Shown here one piece after another: positions 41,665 through 50,397 of a DNA stretch of 64,000 bases. The notes under the pieces were generated by a model. The model did no database searches and was not told where the DNA came from. It saw nothing but the letters and a program-made list of their open reading frames with translations. This DNA is from Devosia sp. Root413D1. Its GTDB lineage: Bacteria; Pseudomonadota; Alphaproteobacteria; Rhizobiales; Devosiaceae. A program made the translations under genes and the position numbers. The stretch spans positions 186,001 to 250,000 of the forward strand of contig NZ_LMEA01000001.1 of assembly GCF_001425235.1 (NCBI RefSeq), written 5' to 3'. The first letter of the stretch is position 1. Each line of letters opens with the position of its first letter.

Positions 41665-42372
41665 TTGCTGGCTGCCTGGCAGATCCTCGCCATGCTGTTC
41701 CCGTCGCGCCTGTTCCCCACCCCGATCGACGTCGGCGCCCATGTCTGGACGCTGGCAACGACGGGAAAGCTCCTGCCCGATCTCGGCAAGACCCTGACCC
41801 GCGCCGTCATCGCCTTCGTCATCGCGATGGCGCTCGGCACCGCCATCGGCATCGGGCTCGGCCGCTCGCGCGTCGCCGACCGGCTGTTCTCCGCCTGGGT
41901 GGTGGTCGGCCTCAACGTCCCGGCGATCGTCATCGCCATCGTGCTCTATATCTGGCTCGGCCTCACCGAGTTCGCGCTGATCCTTGCCGTGGTGCTCAAC
42001 AAGCTGCCGCTGGTCATTGCCACCATCCGCGAGGGGGTGCGCAGCTTCGATCCCGCCTATGACGATCTCGGCCGCGCCTTCCGCATGCCGTTCCTGCGCC
42101 AGTTGCGGTTGATCGCCGTGCCGCAGCTGATGCCGTTCGTCCTCGCCGCGGCGCGCACCGGGCTCAGCCTGATCTGGAAGATCGTCCTCGTCTTCGAGGT
42201 GCTGGGCTCCGATGGCGGCGTCGGCTTCCGCATCTCGGTGTTCTTCCAGTTCTTCGACATCAAGGGGATCTTTGCCTACACCACCGCCTTCATCCTGGTG
42301 GTCTTCGTCTTCGAGTACCTGATCCTCCGGCCGCTCGAGCGCCGGGTGCTGAAATGGCGGCAGCCGCGATGA
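41665..42372 (+). CDS. NitT/Tau-type ABC transporter permease
   Basis: 235 residues from a TTG at 41665, but that start cuts into the first helix. The frame is open back to 41512, and the upstream part reads IPLELVSLLLLLAAW, the missing first helix preceded by a basic tail. No ATG, GTG or TTG lies in it. An ATA at 41557 overlaps the upstream TAG stop and has GGAAAGG nine bases before it, so a non-standard start is possible. Helices 2-6 and the loop DDLGRAFRMPFLRQLRLIAVPQLMPFVLAA are standard SsuC/TauC type. Confidence 0.88.
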   Translation: MLAAWQILAMLFPSRLFPTPIDVGAHVWTLATTGKLLPDLGKTLTRAVIAFVIAMALGTAIGIGLGRSRVADRLFSAWVVVGLNVPAIVIAIVLYIWLGLTEFALILAVVLNKLPLVIATIREGVRSFDPAYDDLGRAFRMPFLRQLRLIAVPQLMPFVLAAARTGLSLIWKIVLVFEVLGSDGGVGFRISVFFQFFDIKGIFAYTTAFILVVFVFEYLILRPLERRVLKWRQPR

Positions 42373-43102
42373 GTGGTCCCCGTCTCGATATCGCCATCGC
42401 CGGCAAGCGCTTCGATTTCCTGCCCGAGCCGCTGCTCGAGCGCTTCGAGCTCATGGTCGAGCCCTCCTCGGTGGTGGCGCTGGTCGGCCCCTCGGGCGTC
42501 GGCAAATCCACCCTGTTGCGCATGGTCGGCGGCATCGACAGGCTGTTCTCGGGCAACATCAGTGTCGACGGGACGCCAGCTGCCGCTGCCCCTCCCGCAG
42601 GGTTCGTATTCCAGGATGCCCGTCTCCTCCCCTGGCTCACGGCCAACGACAACATCCGCGCCGTCCGCCCCCAAACCACCGAGGCCGAGGCCATCGAGAT
42701 GCTCGGCCGGGTCGGCCTCAGCGGTTTCGAGCACTACTTCCCGCACGAGCTGTCGGGCGGCATGCAGCGGCGTGTCGCGCTGGCTCGCGCCTTCTCGGTC
42801 AATCCGCGTCTCCTGCTGCTCGACGAGCCCTTCGTCTCGCTCGACCGCACGCTGGTGCGCGAGATGGAGGAGGTGCTGTTCGGGCTGATCGCGGCGAGCC
42901 GCCCCACCGTGCTGCTGGTCACCCACCTGCCCGAGGACGCGGCGATGCTCGCCGACCGCGCCATTGTGCTGAGCGGCCGCCCCGCCCGCATCGCCGCCGA
43001 TTACCGCTTCGATATCCCGCGTGGCCAACGCAGCCGCGAGCAGCGCGAGGCCATCGCCAACCAGATCGCCGCCTCGGTCGGCACCGGGGAGCATCAGCTG
43101 CC

Positions 43103-43106
<4 letters not shown>
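42369..43106 (+). CDS. NitT/Tau-type ABC transporter ATP-binding protein
   Basis: 245 residues from the ATG at 42369, which overlaps the permease stop (ATGA); an earlier ATG at 42354 is less likely. Walker A GPSGVGKS near 37-44, signature LSGGMQRR, Walker B LLLLDEPF, switch His in VTHLPEDA. It is a short single-domain ATPase of the taurine/nitrate type and serves the two genes upstream. It also overlaps the next ATPase gene by 4 bases. Confidence 0.93.
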
Positions 43107-43852
<746 letters not shown>

Positions 43853-43873
43853 CTGCTACCGCTGGTGGCTGTG

Positions 43874-43978
43874 GACCCCCACCCTTAATCCCTCCCCGCA
43901 AGGGGGAGGGAGACGCGTGCTGCAATGTCGGTGTGAGGGTCTCCCTCCCCTTGCGGGGAGGGGACAGGGGTGGGGGTC
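43874..43978. repeat. Intergenic inverted repeat, family 2 copy C
   Basis: 105 bp with outer arms GACCCCCACCCTT and GGGTGGGGGTC and inner arms CCTCCCCGCAAGGGGGAGGGAGAC and GGTCTCCCTCCCCTTGCGGGGAGG. Very close to copy A at 8231-8340 apart from the centre. It lies between convergent genes. Confidence 0.8.
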
Positions 43979-44007
43979 AGCGCGCGCCGGCCCATCATGC
44001 GGCAGCC

Positions 44008-44511
44008 CTACCTATAATTCCGCGGATCGGTCTTCCTGAACTCCCACGGCGCATCGATCTTCGCCCCCGGCTGGAACACCCCAATCGCCGCCGCCTTGGC
44101 TTCCGCCTCCTCAGCCAAGTAATCGTCGCCCTGCTCGACGAAGGCTCGCGCCATACCGAGCCGTACCAGCTCGGCGCCGATATCCTTGCCCGCCGATATG
44201 CACACTCCGTAACGCCGGTTGAACTTGTCCGGCTCGCCTGGCGTCAGCGTGCAGCTGGCTTCGCCCGAGGCAATCAGCTCGCCCAGCGCCTGCCGCGCCG
44301 CGCCATAGCAATCCCACAGGAGGTCTCCGACAAAGCATTTCTGCGGCCGCTCCGGGGCGTCCACCGCCCAGAGGATCACCCGCTGCTTTTCCACCATGAC
44401 GATATCGGCATCGACCACCTTGGCCGCCCCGCTCACCACTTCCTGCGCCGTAGCACCCGACACCGCCGAGATCAGCGCCAACGCGGCAAGGCTCAGTTTC
44501 CCATGCATCAT
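44008..44511 (-). CDS. Secreted thermonuclease-fold (SNase-like) protein
   Basis: 167 residues, signal peptide HGKLSLAALALISAVSGATAQ. The SNase fold is visible: KVVDADIVMVEKQRVILWAVDAPE, with candidate Asp, Arg and Glu of the staphylococcal nuclease site, and NRRYGVC carrying a second Arg. The threonine usually next to the catalytic Asp is Ala here, so activity is uncertain. It holds four or more cysteines, unusual for SNases. The gene overlaps the pentapeptide-repeat gene upstream by 4 bases and belongs to the quinoprotein accessory operon. Confidence 0.82.
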   Translation of the reverse strand: MMHGKLSLAALALISAVSGATAQEVVSGAAKVVDADIVMVEKQRVILWAVDAPERPQKCFVGDLLWDCYGAARQALGELIASGEASCTLTPGEPDKFNRRYGVCISAGKDIGAELVRLGMARAFVEQGDDYLAEEAEAKAAAIGVFQPGAKIDAPWEFRKTDPRNYR

Positions 44512-45263
44512 TCCGCCCCCTGCACCCGCCCGTCCGGCAGGATATTGCGTGTGTACGTCGCGTCGGCAAACTGCTCGAGCTTCAGCCTGGCCCGAGTGAA
44601 GCGGTTGTCGCTCAGCACCGCGCCGGCAAAATCGGCATTATCGAGCGCCGCGCCGTAAAAGTCGGTCTGCGACACCTTGGCGTCCGCGAAACTGGCTCCC
44701 GCCGCCGTCGCCTGCAGGAACCCGGCGCTGGTAATGGTGGCGCCGTCGAATTTCGTCCGGCCGAGACTCGCTTTCTCGAAATTAGTGCGCTCCAGCGAGG
44801 CGCCGGTGAGGTCGGCATTGTTGAGCCGCACCTCCTTCATCACCGCCCAGTCGAGATCGGCGCCGCGGAGGTCAGCGCCGGTCAGCCGCGCATGCTGCAT
44901 GCGCGTGGCGGTGAGGTCGGCCCTCCCAAGCTTGGCGCCGGACAGTTGCGCCTCGTAGAACATCGCGTCCTTGAAATGCCCGCCGCTCAAGTCGGCGCGG
45001 CTCAGATCGGCGAGGTTGAAGTTGGCCCCCTCCGCCATTGCCCCGCTGAGCTTGGCGCCCTTGAGGGTGGCGCGGTGAAAGCTGGCATTGCTGAGGTTGG
45101 CCCCGCTTAGATCAACGCCGCTGAGGTCGAGCTTCTTGAAGCTTTCATTGCTCAGATCGCACCCGCGACACTCGGTGCGGGCGCCGCTCCGCAGCTCGTC
45201 CGCCGGGCTGGCCAAGGCTGCACCCGGCACCAGCACCAGCAACGCCAACAGCCCCATGCGCAT
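44508..45263 (-). CDS. Secreted pentapeptide-repeat protein
   Basis: 251 residues from the ATG at 45263 (AGGAGA site); an ATG at 45278 is possible. Signal peptide MGLLALLVLVPGAALA. The mature protein is almost entirely A(D/N)LxG pentapeptides (LDLSGVDLSGANLSNASF and on), about 35 of them, forming a right-handed square helix of about nine coils. Two cysteines near the start (ECRGC) could form a CxxC-like redox or metal site. It overlaps both neighbours. Role unknown; the location points to support of the quinoprotein in the periplasm. Confidence 0.88.
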   Translation of the reverse strand: MRMGLLALLVLVPGAALASPADELRSGARTECRGCDLSNESFKKLDLSGVDLSGANLSNASFHRATLKGAKLSGAMAEGANFNLADLSRADLSGGHFKDAMFYEAQLSGAKLGRADLTATRMQHARLTGADLRGADLDWAVMKEVRLNNADLTGASLERTNFEKASLGRTKFDGATITSAGFLQATAAGASFADAKVSQTDFYGAALDNADFAGAVLSDNRFTRARLKLEQFADATYTRNILPDGRVQGAE

Positions 45264-45274
45264 CGGGTCTCTCC

Positions 45275-46027
45275 TCATCGTACTGGCCTCGTATCCGGCT
45301 CGTACGGCTTCTGCACCACCTCGAGCCGCGTTGCTGACTGGAAGTAGTTCTTGTTGACCTGCTGGGTCTCGAGGTTGATCGAGGTCTGCCCCTTCTTGCG
45401 GAAATAGGTGGCCTCGAGCCGCATCCGTGCGTCTCCCTCCGGGCTGTCCGCCGTGCAGATCTCATGCACGAAGATCTTGCCCACCGGCAGTTGCCCGTCG
45501 GCCGGGGGCAGGTCCTCGCAGCTCTGCGCCCAGCGCCCATAACGCGACTTGAGGTTGCGCGACAGCGTCATCGCCACCCGCCGCTCGCGGTCCGCCGCCC
45601 GCTCGTCGGTGACGACGCGGATGCCGCGCGCTATCCCCTCGGCGTCGATCAGCACCGAGAACACCACCGGATGGGCATAGATCGAGTTGCCGCCCTGCAT
45701 GACGCGATACTCGGTCTCCAGCGCCTTGGCGATGTAGTCGGCCTCGTCGTCATTGGTGAAATACACCTCGTGCAGCCCGCTCTGTTCCGCCGGGCACTTC
45801 TCGAACTCGGAGAAATCCTTGAGCGGCGTCGAGGGCGGCCCGCCATTGGTGCCGCAGGCGATCTCGGCGATTTCAGCCGGCGGGATCTGGCTGACGGGCA
45901 ACCCGAACTTGATGTCCCAGATGGTGTATTTCGGCACGAGGTTGGCGTCGAACTGCGCCAGCGCCGGCGGGGTCACCGCCAGCGCGCCGAGCACACCAAG
46001 GCAAAGTCGCAGCAGGCCGAGCCGCAT
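45275..46027 (-). CDS. Secreted protein of unknown function in the quinoprotein operon
   Basis: 250 residues with a signal peptide (RLGLLRLCLGVLGALAVTPPALAQ). The mature part has four cysteines (EIACGTNG, FEKCPAEQ, AQSCEDLP, HEICTADS), mixed alpha/beta predicted content and no motif I recognise. It starts 3 bases after the cytochrome c stop upstream and overlaps the pentapeptide gene, so it is one of four secreted proteins made in a row. Perhaps a chaperone or assembly factor for the cytochrome or dehydrogenase (inference). Confidence 0.82.
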   Translation of the reverse strand: MRLGLLRLCLGVLGALAVTPPALAQFDANLVPKYTIWDIKFGLPVSQIPPAEIAEIACGTNGGPPSTPLKDFSEFEKCPAEQSGLHEVYFTNDDEADYIAKALETEYRVMQGGNSIYAHPVVFSVLIDAEGIARGIRVVTDERAADRERRVAMTLSRNLKSRYGRWAQSCEDLPPADGQLPVGKIFVHEICTADSPEGDARMRLEATYFRKKGQTSINLETQQVNKNYFQSATRLEVVQKPYEPDTRPVR

Positions 46028-46030
46028 CGC

Positions 46031-46639
46031 TTACTTCTTCAAAAAGGCGCAGGCCTTCTCGGCCGAGGCGCCGAAATAGAAGGCGCAATCCTCGTAGGTC
46101 GCCTTGGGCTTTCCCTGGATGTGGGTCTGGATGTAGGCGACGAGGCTGATGATATCTTCCTTCTTCAGCGACTTGCCCTTGTGAGGCATCTGGCCTTCCT
46201 CGAAGTCGGCCTTGGTCATGCCGTAGCAGCGGTCGTCCTTATAGGCCGAGGCATCGTGATAGGGCATCGGCGTGCCCGGTATGCCGCAGCTGATGATCTC
46301 GATGAAACCCTGCGCATCGAGGCCAGAGTCGCGCAGCAGCGCCGCGGCGCCTTCCGAGCGCGGGTTCTTGCCCAGGCCATTACCGTCCCAGCCATGGCAG
46401 GAGACGCAGTTGCCGCCCTTGCTGCCATAAACTACGACGCCGCGGTTGATGTCGGCGCCGGCCAGCAGCGGATCGAGTTCGACCGCCGCGGCATCGGCCG
46501 CCGGCGCCTCGGCGGGAGCGGCAGTCTCTGCTGCCGGGGCGTTGGCCGGCGGCTGCGCGGCATGGAGCGCCAACGGGGTGACCGCGATGAGGCCGGCCGC
46601 GACGAGCAGCGCCAGGGATTTGCGGTTGAGGAGCGACAT
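46031..46639 (-). CDS. c-type cytochrome with extra cysteines, methanol-metabolism related
   Basis: 202 residues: signal peptide, an Ala/Pro/Glu-rich linker (about 28-55), then a single haem site CVSCH (Cys78, Cys81, His82) with a likely Met ligand in TPMPYHD (Met125). Four further cysteines (118, 138 and two near the C-terminus in YEDCAFYFGASAEKAC) match a known subfamily of cytochromes linked to methanol and alcohol oxidation. It is the probable electron acceptor of the dehydrogenase encoded just upstream, after a strong hairpin. Confidence 0.9.
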   Translation of the reverse strand: MSLLNRKSLALLVAAGLIAVTPLALHAAQPPANAPAAETAAPAEAPAADAAAVELDPLLAGADINRGVVVYGSKGGNCVSCHGWDGNGLGKNPRSEGAAALLRDSGLDAQGFIEIISCGIPGTPMPYHDASAYKDDRCYGMTKADFEEGQMPHKGKSLKKEDIISLVAYIQTHIQGKPKATYEDCAFYFGASAEKACAFLKK

Positions 46640-46670
46640 CTGAGGAACTCTTCTTTCTTCAATGAGCTGT

Positions 46671-46695
46671 GCCGGGCGGTAGGAAACCGCCCGGC
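46671..46695 (-). terminator. Hairpin between PQQ dehydrogenase and cytochrome genes
   Basis: GCCGGGCGGT-AGGAA-ACCGCCCGGC, perfect 10-bp stem, 33 bases past the dehydrogenase stop. No T-run, so read-through to the cytochrome operon at lower level is likely. Confidence 0.6.
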
Positions 46696-46727
46696 ATCGT
46701 TAGCTTGGGGATGGTCGCGGGCCGCTG

Positions 46728-48476
46728 TCAGAGCGCGAACACGTAGAGCACGTTGGCCGCGGGACGGTTGGCGAGCTCGGGGTAACCGAAGGTGGTCACG
46801 GCGCTGCCGCCGGCCGCGATCGCGATATACTCCTTGTCGCCGACCTTGAAGGCGATCGGCGGAGCGCTGAACGTGCCGCCCATGTTGATCGACCACTTCT
46901 GCTCGAGCGTCTTGGCGTCATAGGCGCCGAAGGTGCCATCCATCTCGCCGGTCCACACCAGGCCCGGCGTGGTCATCACGCCGGCATAGTTCGGATACGG
47001 ACGCTCGATCCTGGCGACCTGCTTGCCGGTGGTGACGTCGAAGGCGAAGATCGAACCGGTCTGGGCGCCGGAAGCCGCCGCCGCGCCACCCGCGAAAGTC
47101 GTCGCGCCGGGCACCACGTCTTCGGGAGCGCGCACTTCGATGGTCAGGTCGGAACAGCCTTCAATGCCGGCGCCGTAGGCGATGTTGGAGGTCGAGTCGA
47201 CCGCCGGGGGCCAGAAGTTCATGCCGCCCTGGATGTTCGGGCAGGTATTCACCGTCTCGCCGCCACGACGCATCGTGCCATTGGCATAGACCTGGAGCGG
47301 CTTAGACGCATCATACTCAACCGGCTTGCCAGTCTTGGGGTCGATGCCCTTGGTCCAGTTCAGCTTCGACACATAGGGGTTGGCCGCGATGAACGATCCA
47401 TTGGTGCGATCCAGCGTGTAGAAGATGCCGTTACGGCCGAAATGCGCCAGGACCTTGCGGTCTTCGCCGTCGACTTTGGCGTCGACGAGCAGCTGGGCGC
47501 CGACTTCGTCATAGTCCATGTAGTCGCCGGGGGTATACTGGAAGTGCCACTTCAGCTCGCCGGTATCGGCGTCGAGCGCCACGGTCGAGTTGGAATAGAG
47601 GTTGTCGCCCGGACGATATTCCGGATCGTACATCGGCACCGGGTTGCCCGTGCCCCAATAGGTCACGTTGCTGGCTTCATCATACGAACCCGTCACCCAG
47701 GCCGCCGCGCCGCCGGTCTTCCAGCAGTCCGGGTTGCCCGACTGGTCGCACAACCAGGTTTCGGAGCCGGGCTGGCCGGGCTCGGGAACCGTGTAGAAGC
47801 GCCAGACTTCTTCGCCGGTCTTGGCGTCGAGCGCCGCCACCCAGCCGCGGGTCGCCCAGTCGCCATAGGACTGGCCGACGAGGATCTTGTCCTTCACCAC
47901 CAGCGGCGCATTGGTGAAACCTTCGCCCGGCTCCTTGCCGACCTGCTGGTCCCACACCACGTCGCCGGTCTCGTCGTCGAACGCCATGACGCGACCGTCA
48001 TTGAGCGCGGTGATCACCAGGTTGTCGACCAGCGCCAGGCCGCGCGAGGCGAGCAGGATGCCGCGGCTCGGGTCCTTGTCGACGCCGGTATCGCCGACCC
48101 ACACGGTCTTGCCCTGCTTGCCGTCCGAAGCGTCGATCTTGTAGGGCGTGCCCCAGGGGTCGGAGATGTAGAGGAAGCCGTCCTTGGCGAGCGGCGTTGC
48201 TTCCATCGAGCCGGCGCCGAACCCGGCCGGCTCCGAGCCGCCGAGCGGCACCGCGAAGGCGAGCTTCAGGCCCGAGACGTTCTCGGGAGTGATTTCGCTG
48301 AGCGGTGAATAGCGGTGCGCGTCATAGGTGCGATGCACCATCAGCCAGTTGCCGGCTTCCGCTTCGCTGCCCGCGGCGGAAAGCCGCGCGGCGGTCACAT
48401 CCGCAGCGAGGGCCAGCCCCGGCAGGACCAGCATACTGCCAGCCAACATGGCGGACATCAGGTGTTTCAGGTGCAT
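46728..48476 (-). CDS. PQQ-dependent alcohol dehydrogenase with atypical active site
   Basis: 582 residues, signal peptide ending LALAAD, eight-bladed quinoprotein propeller (repeats such as DGRVMAFDDETGDVVW, WVAALDAKTGEEVW, VALDADTGELKW). PQQ-site Trp in AAAW (260), metal-ligand Asn278 in WGTGNP. The catalytic Asp321 is followed by Tyr and Asp323 (DYD), the pattern of lanthanide-type enzymes. Two oddities: the vicinal Cys-Cys under PQQ is absent (the aligned segment reads RGILLASRGLAL), and the usual metal-ligand Glu aligns with Asp206 (SYGDWATRGW). Two cysteines, 243 and 251, bracket a short insertion near the active site. It oxidises an alcohol in the periplasm and passes electrons to the nearby cytochromes. 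Confidence 0.92.
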   Translation of the reverse strand: MHLKHLMSAMLAGSMLVLPGLALAADVTAARLSAAGSEAEAGNWLMVHRTYDAHRYSPLSEITPENVSGLKLAFAVPLGGSEPAGFGAGSMEATPLAKDGFLYISDPWGTPYKIDASDGKQGKTVWVGDTGVDKDPSRGILLASRGLALVDNLVITALNDGRVMAFDDETGDVVWDQQVGKEPGEGFTNAPLVVKDKILVGQSYGDWATRGWVAALDAKTGEEVWRFYTVPEPGQPGSETWLCDQSGNPDCWKTGGAAAWVTGSYDEASNVTYWGTGNPVPMYDPEYRPGDNLYSNSTVALDADTGELKWHFQYTPGDYMDYDEVGAQLLVDAKVDGEDRKVLAHFGRNGIFYTLDRTNGSFIAANPYVSKLNWTKGIDPKTGKPVEYDASKPLQVYANGTMRRGGETVNTCPNIQGGMNFWPPAVDSTSNIAYGAGIEGCSDLTIEVRAPEDVVPGATTFAGGAAAASGAQTGSIFAFDVTTGKQVARIERPYPNYAGVMTTPGLVWTGEMDGTFGAYDAKTLEQKWSINMGGTFSAPPIAFKVGDKEYIAIAAGGSAVTTFGYPELANRPAANVLYVFAL

Positions 48477-48558
48477 TGGTCTCCCCCTTCAGGATCGTTC
48501 TTGTTTGGCACACTGGCGCCACATAAGACCGATGCGCGGGGGAGTTTGCCTATGTCAT

Positions 48559-49608
48559 CTATTGGAAATTCTGCTGCACCCCGGCGGTTACCCGCCCGCC
48601 CACCAGTTCCTTTTCCAGCCGAGCCCGCTCCGGCGTCGGCAGCTCCAATACGCTGTCCGCAGGGACGTTCTGGGCGTACTCGTGCCGGCAGAAGTCGGTC
48701 AGCCGCTTGAAGATATTGGCATAGCCCGGCAGCGTCATCAGGTGCTTGGGCATGGCGAGGACGATCGAGCGGTCCATGCCGCTGAGCGTATAGACCCTGA
48801 GCCGCGCCCGCACCGAGTTGGGGAGGCTCGGCAACAGCGACAGCGGCACATGCGTCGTCGCGAGGCCCTCCGCCACGATATCGGTCGCCGCCACATAGGT
48901 CATCGCCGAGAAGGCCGGCGTCGCATAGGGCAGGTTCGAGCGATACCAGGCGTCCGACACCGGACGCATCGGCACATTGGCGCTGATCTCGACATAGCGG
49001 GTGAGCGAGGCATCGAGCTGCGACGCCTTCACCCCCTTGGTCAGCGCCTTTTCCAGCATGCCGCCCGGCAGGTCCGCCGGCACCAGCAGCACCATCGGAT
49101 CGCGGAACAGCAAGGCCGTGGCAAAGCTCGAGCGGTCCTCGGCCAGCGCTTCGTCGTTGACGATCACGCAGTTGAGCTGGTGCAGCCGCAACTGCTCCAC
49201 CAGCTCGCTGCTGGTGGTGGCATAGCTCACCTCGAACTTGGCAAAGCCCTGCTCGTCGCTGGCGATGCGCGCCGCCGCCGACAGGAACCGCCCGCGCAGC
49301 GTGGGCGACAGCCCGATCCTGAGGAACACCCGGTTATCGACATAGCGCTTCTCGTGTTCGTCGATCGCCTGGTCGAACTTCCTGAGCACCTCGTCGGAGA
49401 ACTTGAACCAATACTCGCCCGACGGCGTCAGGCTGACCGTTCCGGTGCGGTTGCGATTGATCAGCTGCGTGCCCAGCCGCTCCTCGAGCTTGGCCAGCTG
49501 CTGGCTGATCGAAGGCTGGCTCAGCCCGACGCGCCGCGACGCTTTGGTGATCGATCCTGCGATCACCACGGCGCGGAAGATCTGCATCTGCTTGAGGGTG
49601 ATATCCAT
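48559..49608 (-). CDS. LysR-family transcriptional regulator
   Basis: 349 residues. Standard N-terminal helix-turn-helix (LKQMQIFRAVVIAGSITKASRRVGLSQPSISQQLAKLEERLG) and a periplasmic-binding-fold effector domain. The C-terminus is longer than usual by some 30 residues. Directly upstream of the PQQ dehydrogenase on the same strand (82-base gap), it likely controls that gene and perhaps the cytochrome gene behind it. The motif TATGTCATC appears both just downstream of its stop and just upstream of its start, which could be a shared control element. Confidence 0.92.
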   Translation of the reverse strand: MDITLKQMQIFRAVVIAGSITKASRRVGLSQPSISQQLAKLEERLGTQLINRNRTGTVSLTPSGEYWFKFSDEVLRKFDQAIDEHEKRYVDNRVFLRIGLSPTLRGRFLSAAARIASDEQGFAKFEVSYATTSSELVEQLRLHQLNCVIVNDEALAEDRSSFATALLFRDPMVLLVPADLPGGMLEKALTKGVKASQLDASLTRYVEISANVPMRPVSDAWYRSNLPYATPAFSAMTYVAATDIVAEGLATTHVPLSLLPSLPNSVRARLRVYTLSGMDRSIVLAMPKHLMTLPGYANIFKRLTDFCRHEYAQNVPADSVLELPTPERARLEKELVGGRVTAGVQQNFQ

Positions 49609-49706
49609 TGTGGCCCTGAATGGTGGGCGCTTATGTCATCACAATACGACACATTCGATAAGGCAATATAAGGTCGCATACCCCCCATTTGCGGGGTGCG
49701 CAGAAA

Positions 49707-49732
49707 CGCCCTCCCCGTTTCCGGAGAGGGCG
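49707..49732 (-). terminator. Intrinsic terminator of cytochrome c gene
   Basis: Read on the minus strand: CGCCCTCTCCG-GAAA-CGGGGAGGGCG followed by TTTCT. The 11-bp stem has one mismatch and lies 23 bases past the cytochrome stop. Confidence 0.65.
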
Positions 49733-49755
49733 TTGATAACGCTGTCAGATTCGAC

Positions 49756-50187
49756 TTACTGCGCCGCGGGAGCAGCCGGCTCGGCGGGCGCCGCAGCATC
49801 GGCCGGAGCGGTCGAGAAGGTCTGCAGGTAGGCCACGATATTATCGAGGTCGGCCTGCTCCTTGAGCCCAGGGAAGCTCATCTTGGTGCCCTTCACGAAG
49901 TCCTTGGGCTTGGTGAGGAACTGGTGCAGCGTCTCGGACGACCACACCAAACCACCGGCGCCCGCATCGGTCATCGCCTGGGAATACTTGAAATCAGGGG
50001 CGGTGCCGGCGACGCGGCCGAACAGCTCGTTGAGCTCCGGCCCCACCTTGTTCTTGGCGCCTTCGCCCACCGCGTGGCAGGACGCGCACTTCTTGAACAC
50101 ATTGGCGCCGGCCGCCGCATCGCCTTGGGCAAAGGCCGAACCTGTCAGCAGGGCCGATACCACCAAACCAAGAGCCAGGACTTTCAT
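49756..50187 (-). CDS. Cytochrome c, c2/c550-like
   Basis: 143 residues from the ATG at 50187 (GGAGGAACGTT). Signal peptide KVLALGLVVSALLTGSAFAQ, then class I haem site CASCH (Cys34, Cys37, His38) and Met ligand in GTKMSFPG. KVGPELNELFGR is the class I block. The C-terminus adds an Ala/Pro tail. It is the small soluble carrier that should take electrons from the dehydrogenase or the larger cytochrome to the oxidase. Separate transcription unit from the LysR gene. Confidence 0.93.
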   Translation of the reverse strand: MKVLALGLVVSALLTGSAFAQGDAAAGANVFKKCASCHAVGEGAKNKVGPELNELFGRVAGTAPDFKYSQAMTDAGAGGLVWSSETLHQFLTKPKDFVKGTKMSFPGLKEQADLDNIVAYLQTFSTAPADAAAPAEPAAPAAQ

Positions 50188-50397
50188 AACGTTCCTCCAA
50201 ACAGCCGCCGTACGACACGCGGGCTTAGTCACATGGGCAATCTCTGGCGGCCCGTAAGGTTGCAAGTCAAGCGACCGCACGTCGCAGGGGCGGAGTGTAC
50301 CAGCCGCCGCGACCTCGGTCAGTCCCAGTGGCATGCTGCTTGCTTACCGTGAGGGACCGCAACCATCCCCGCCCACCGGTGGTTTGCCAACCTGGCC

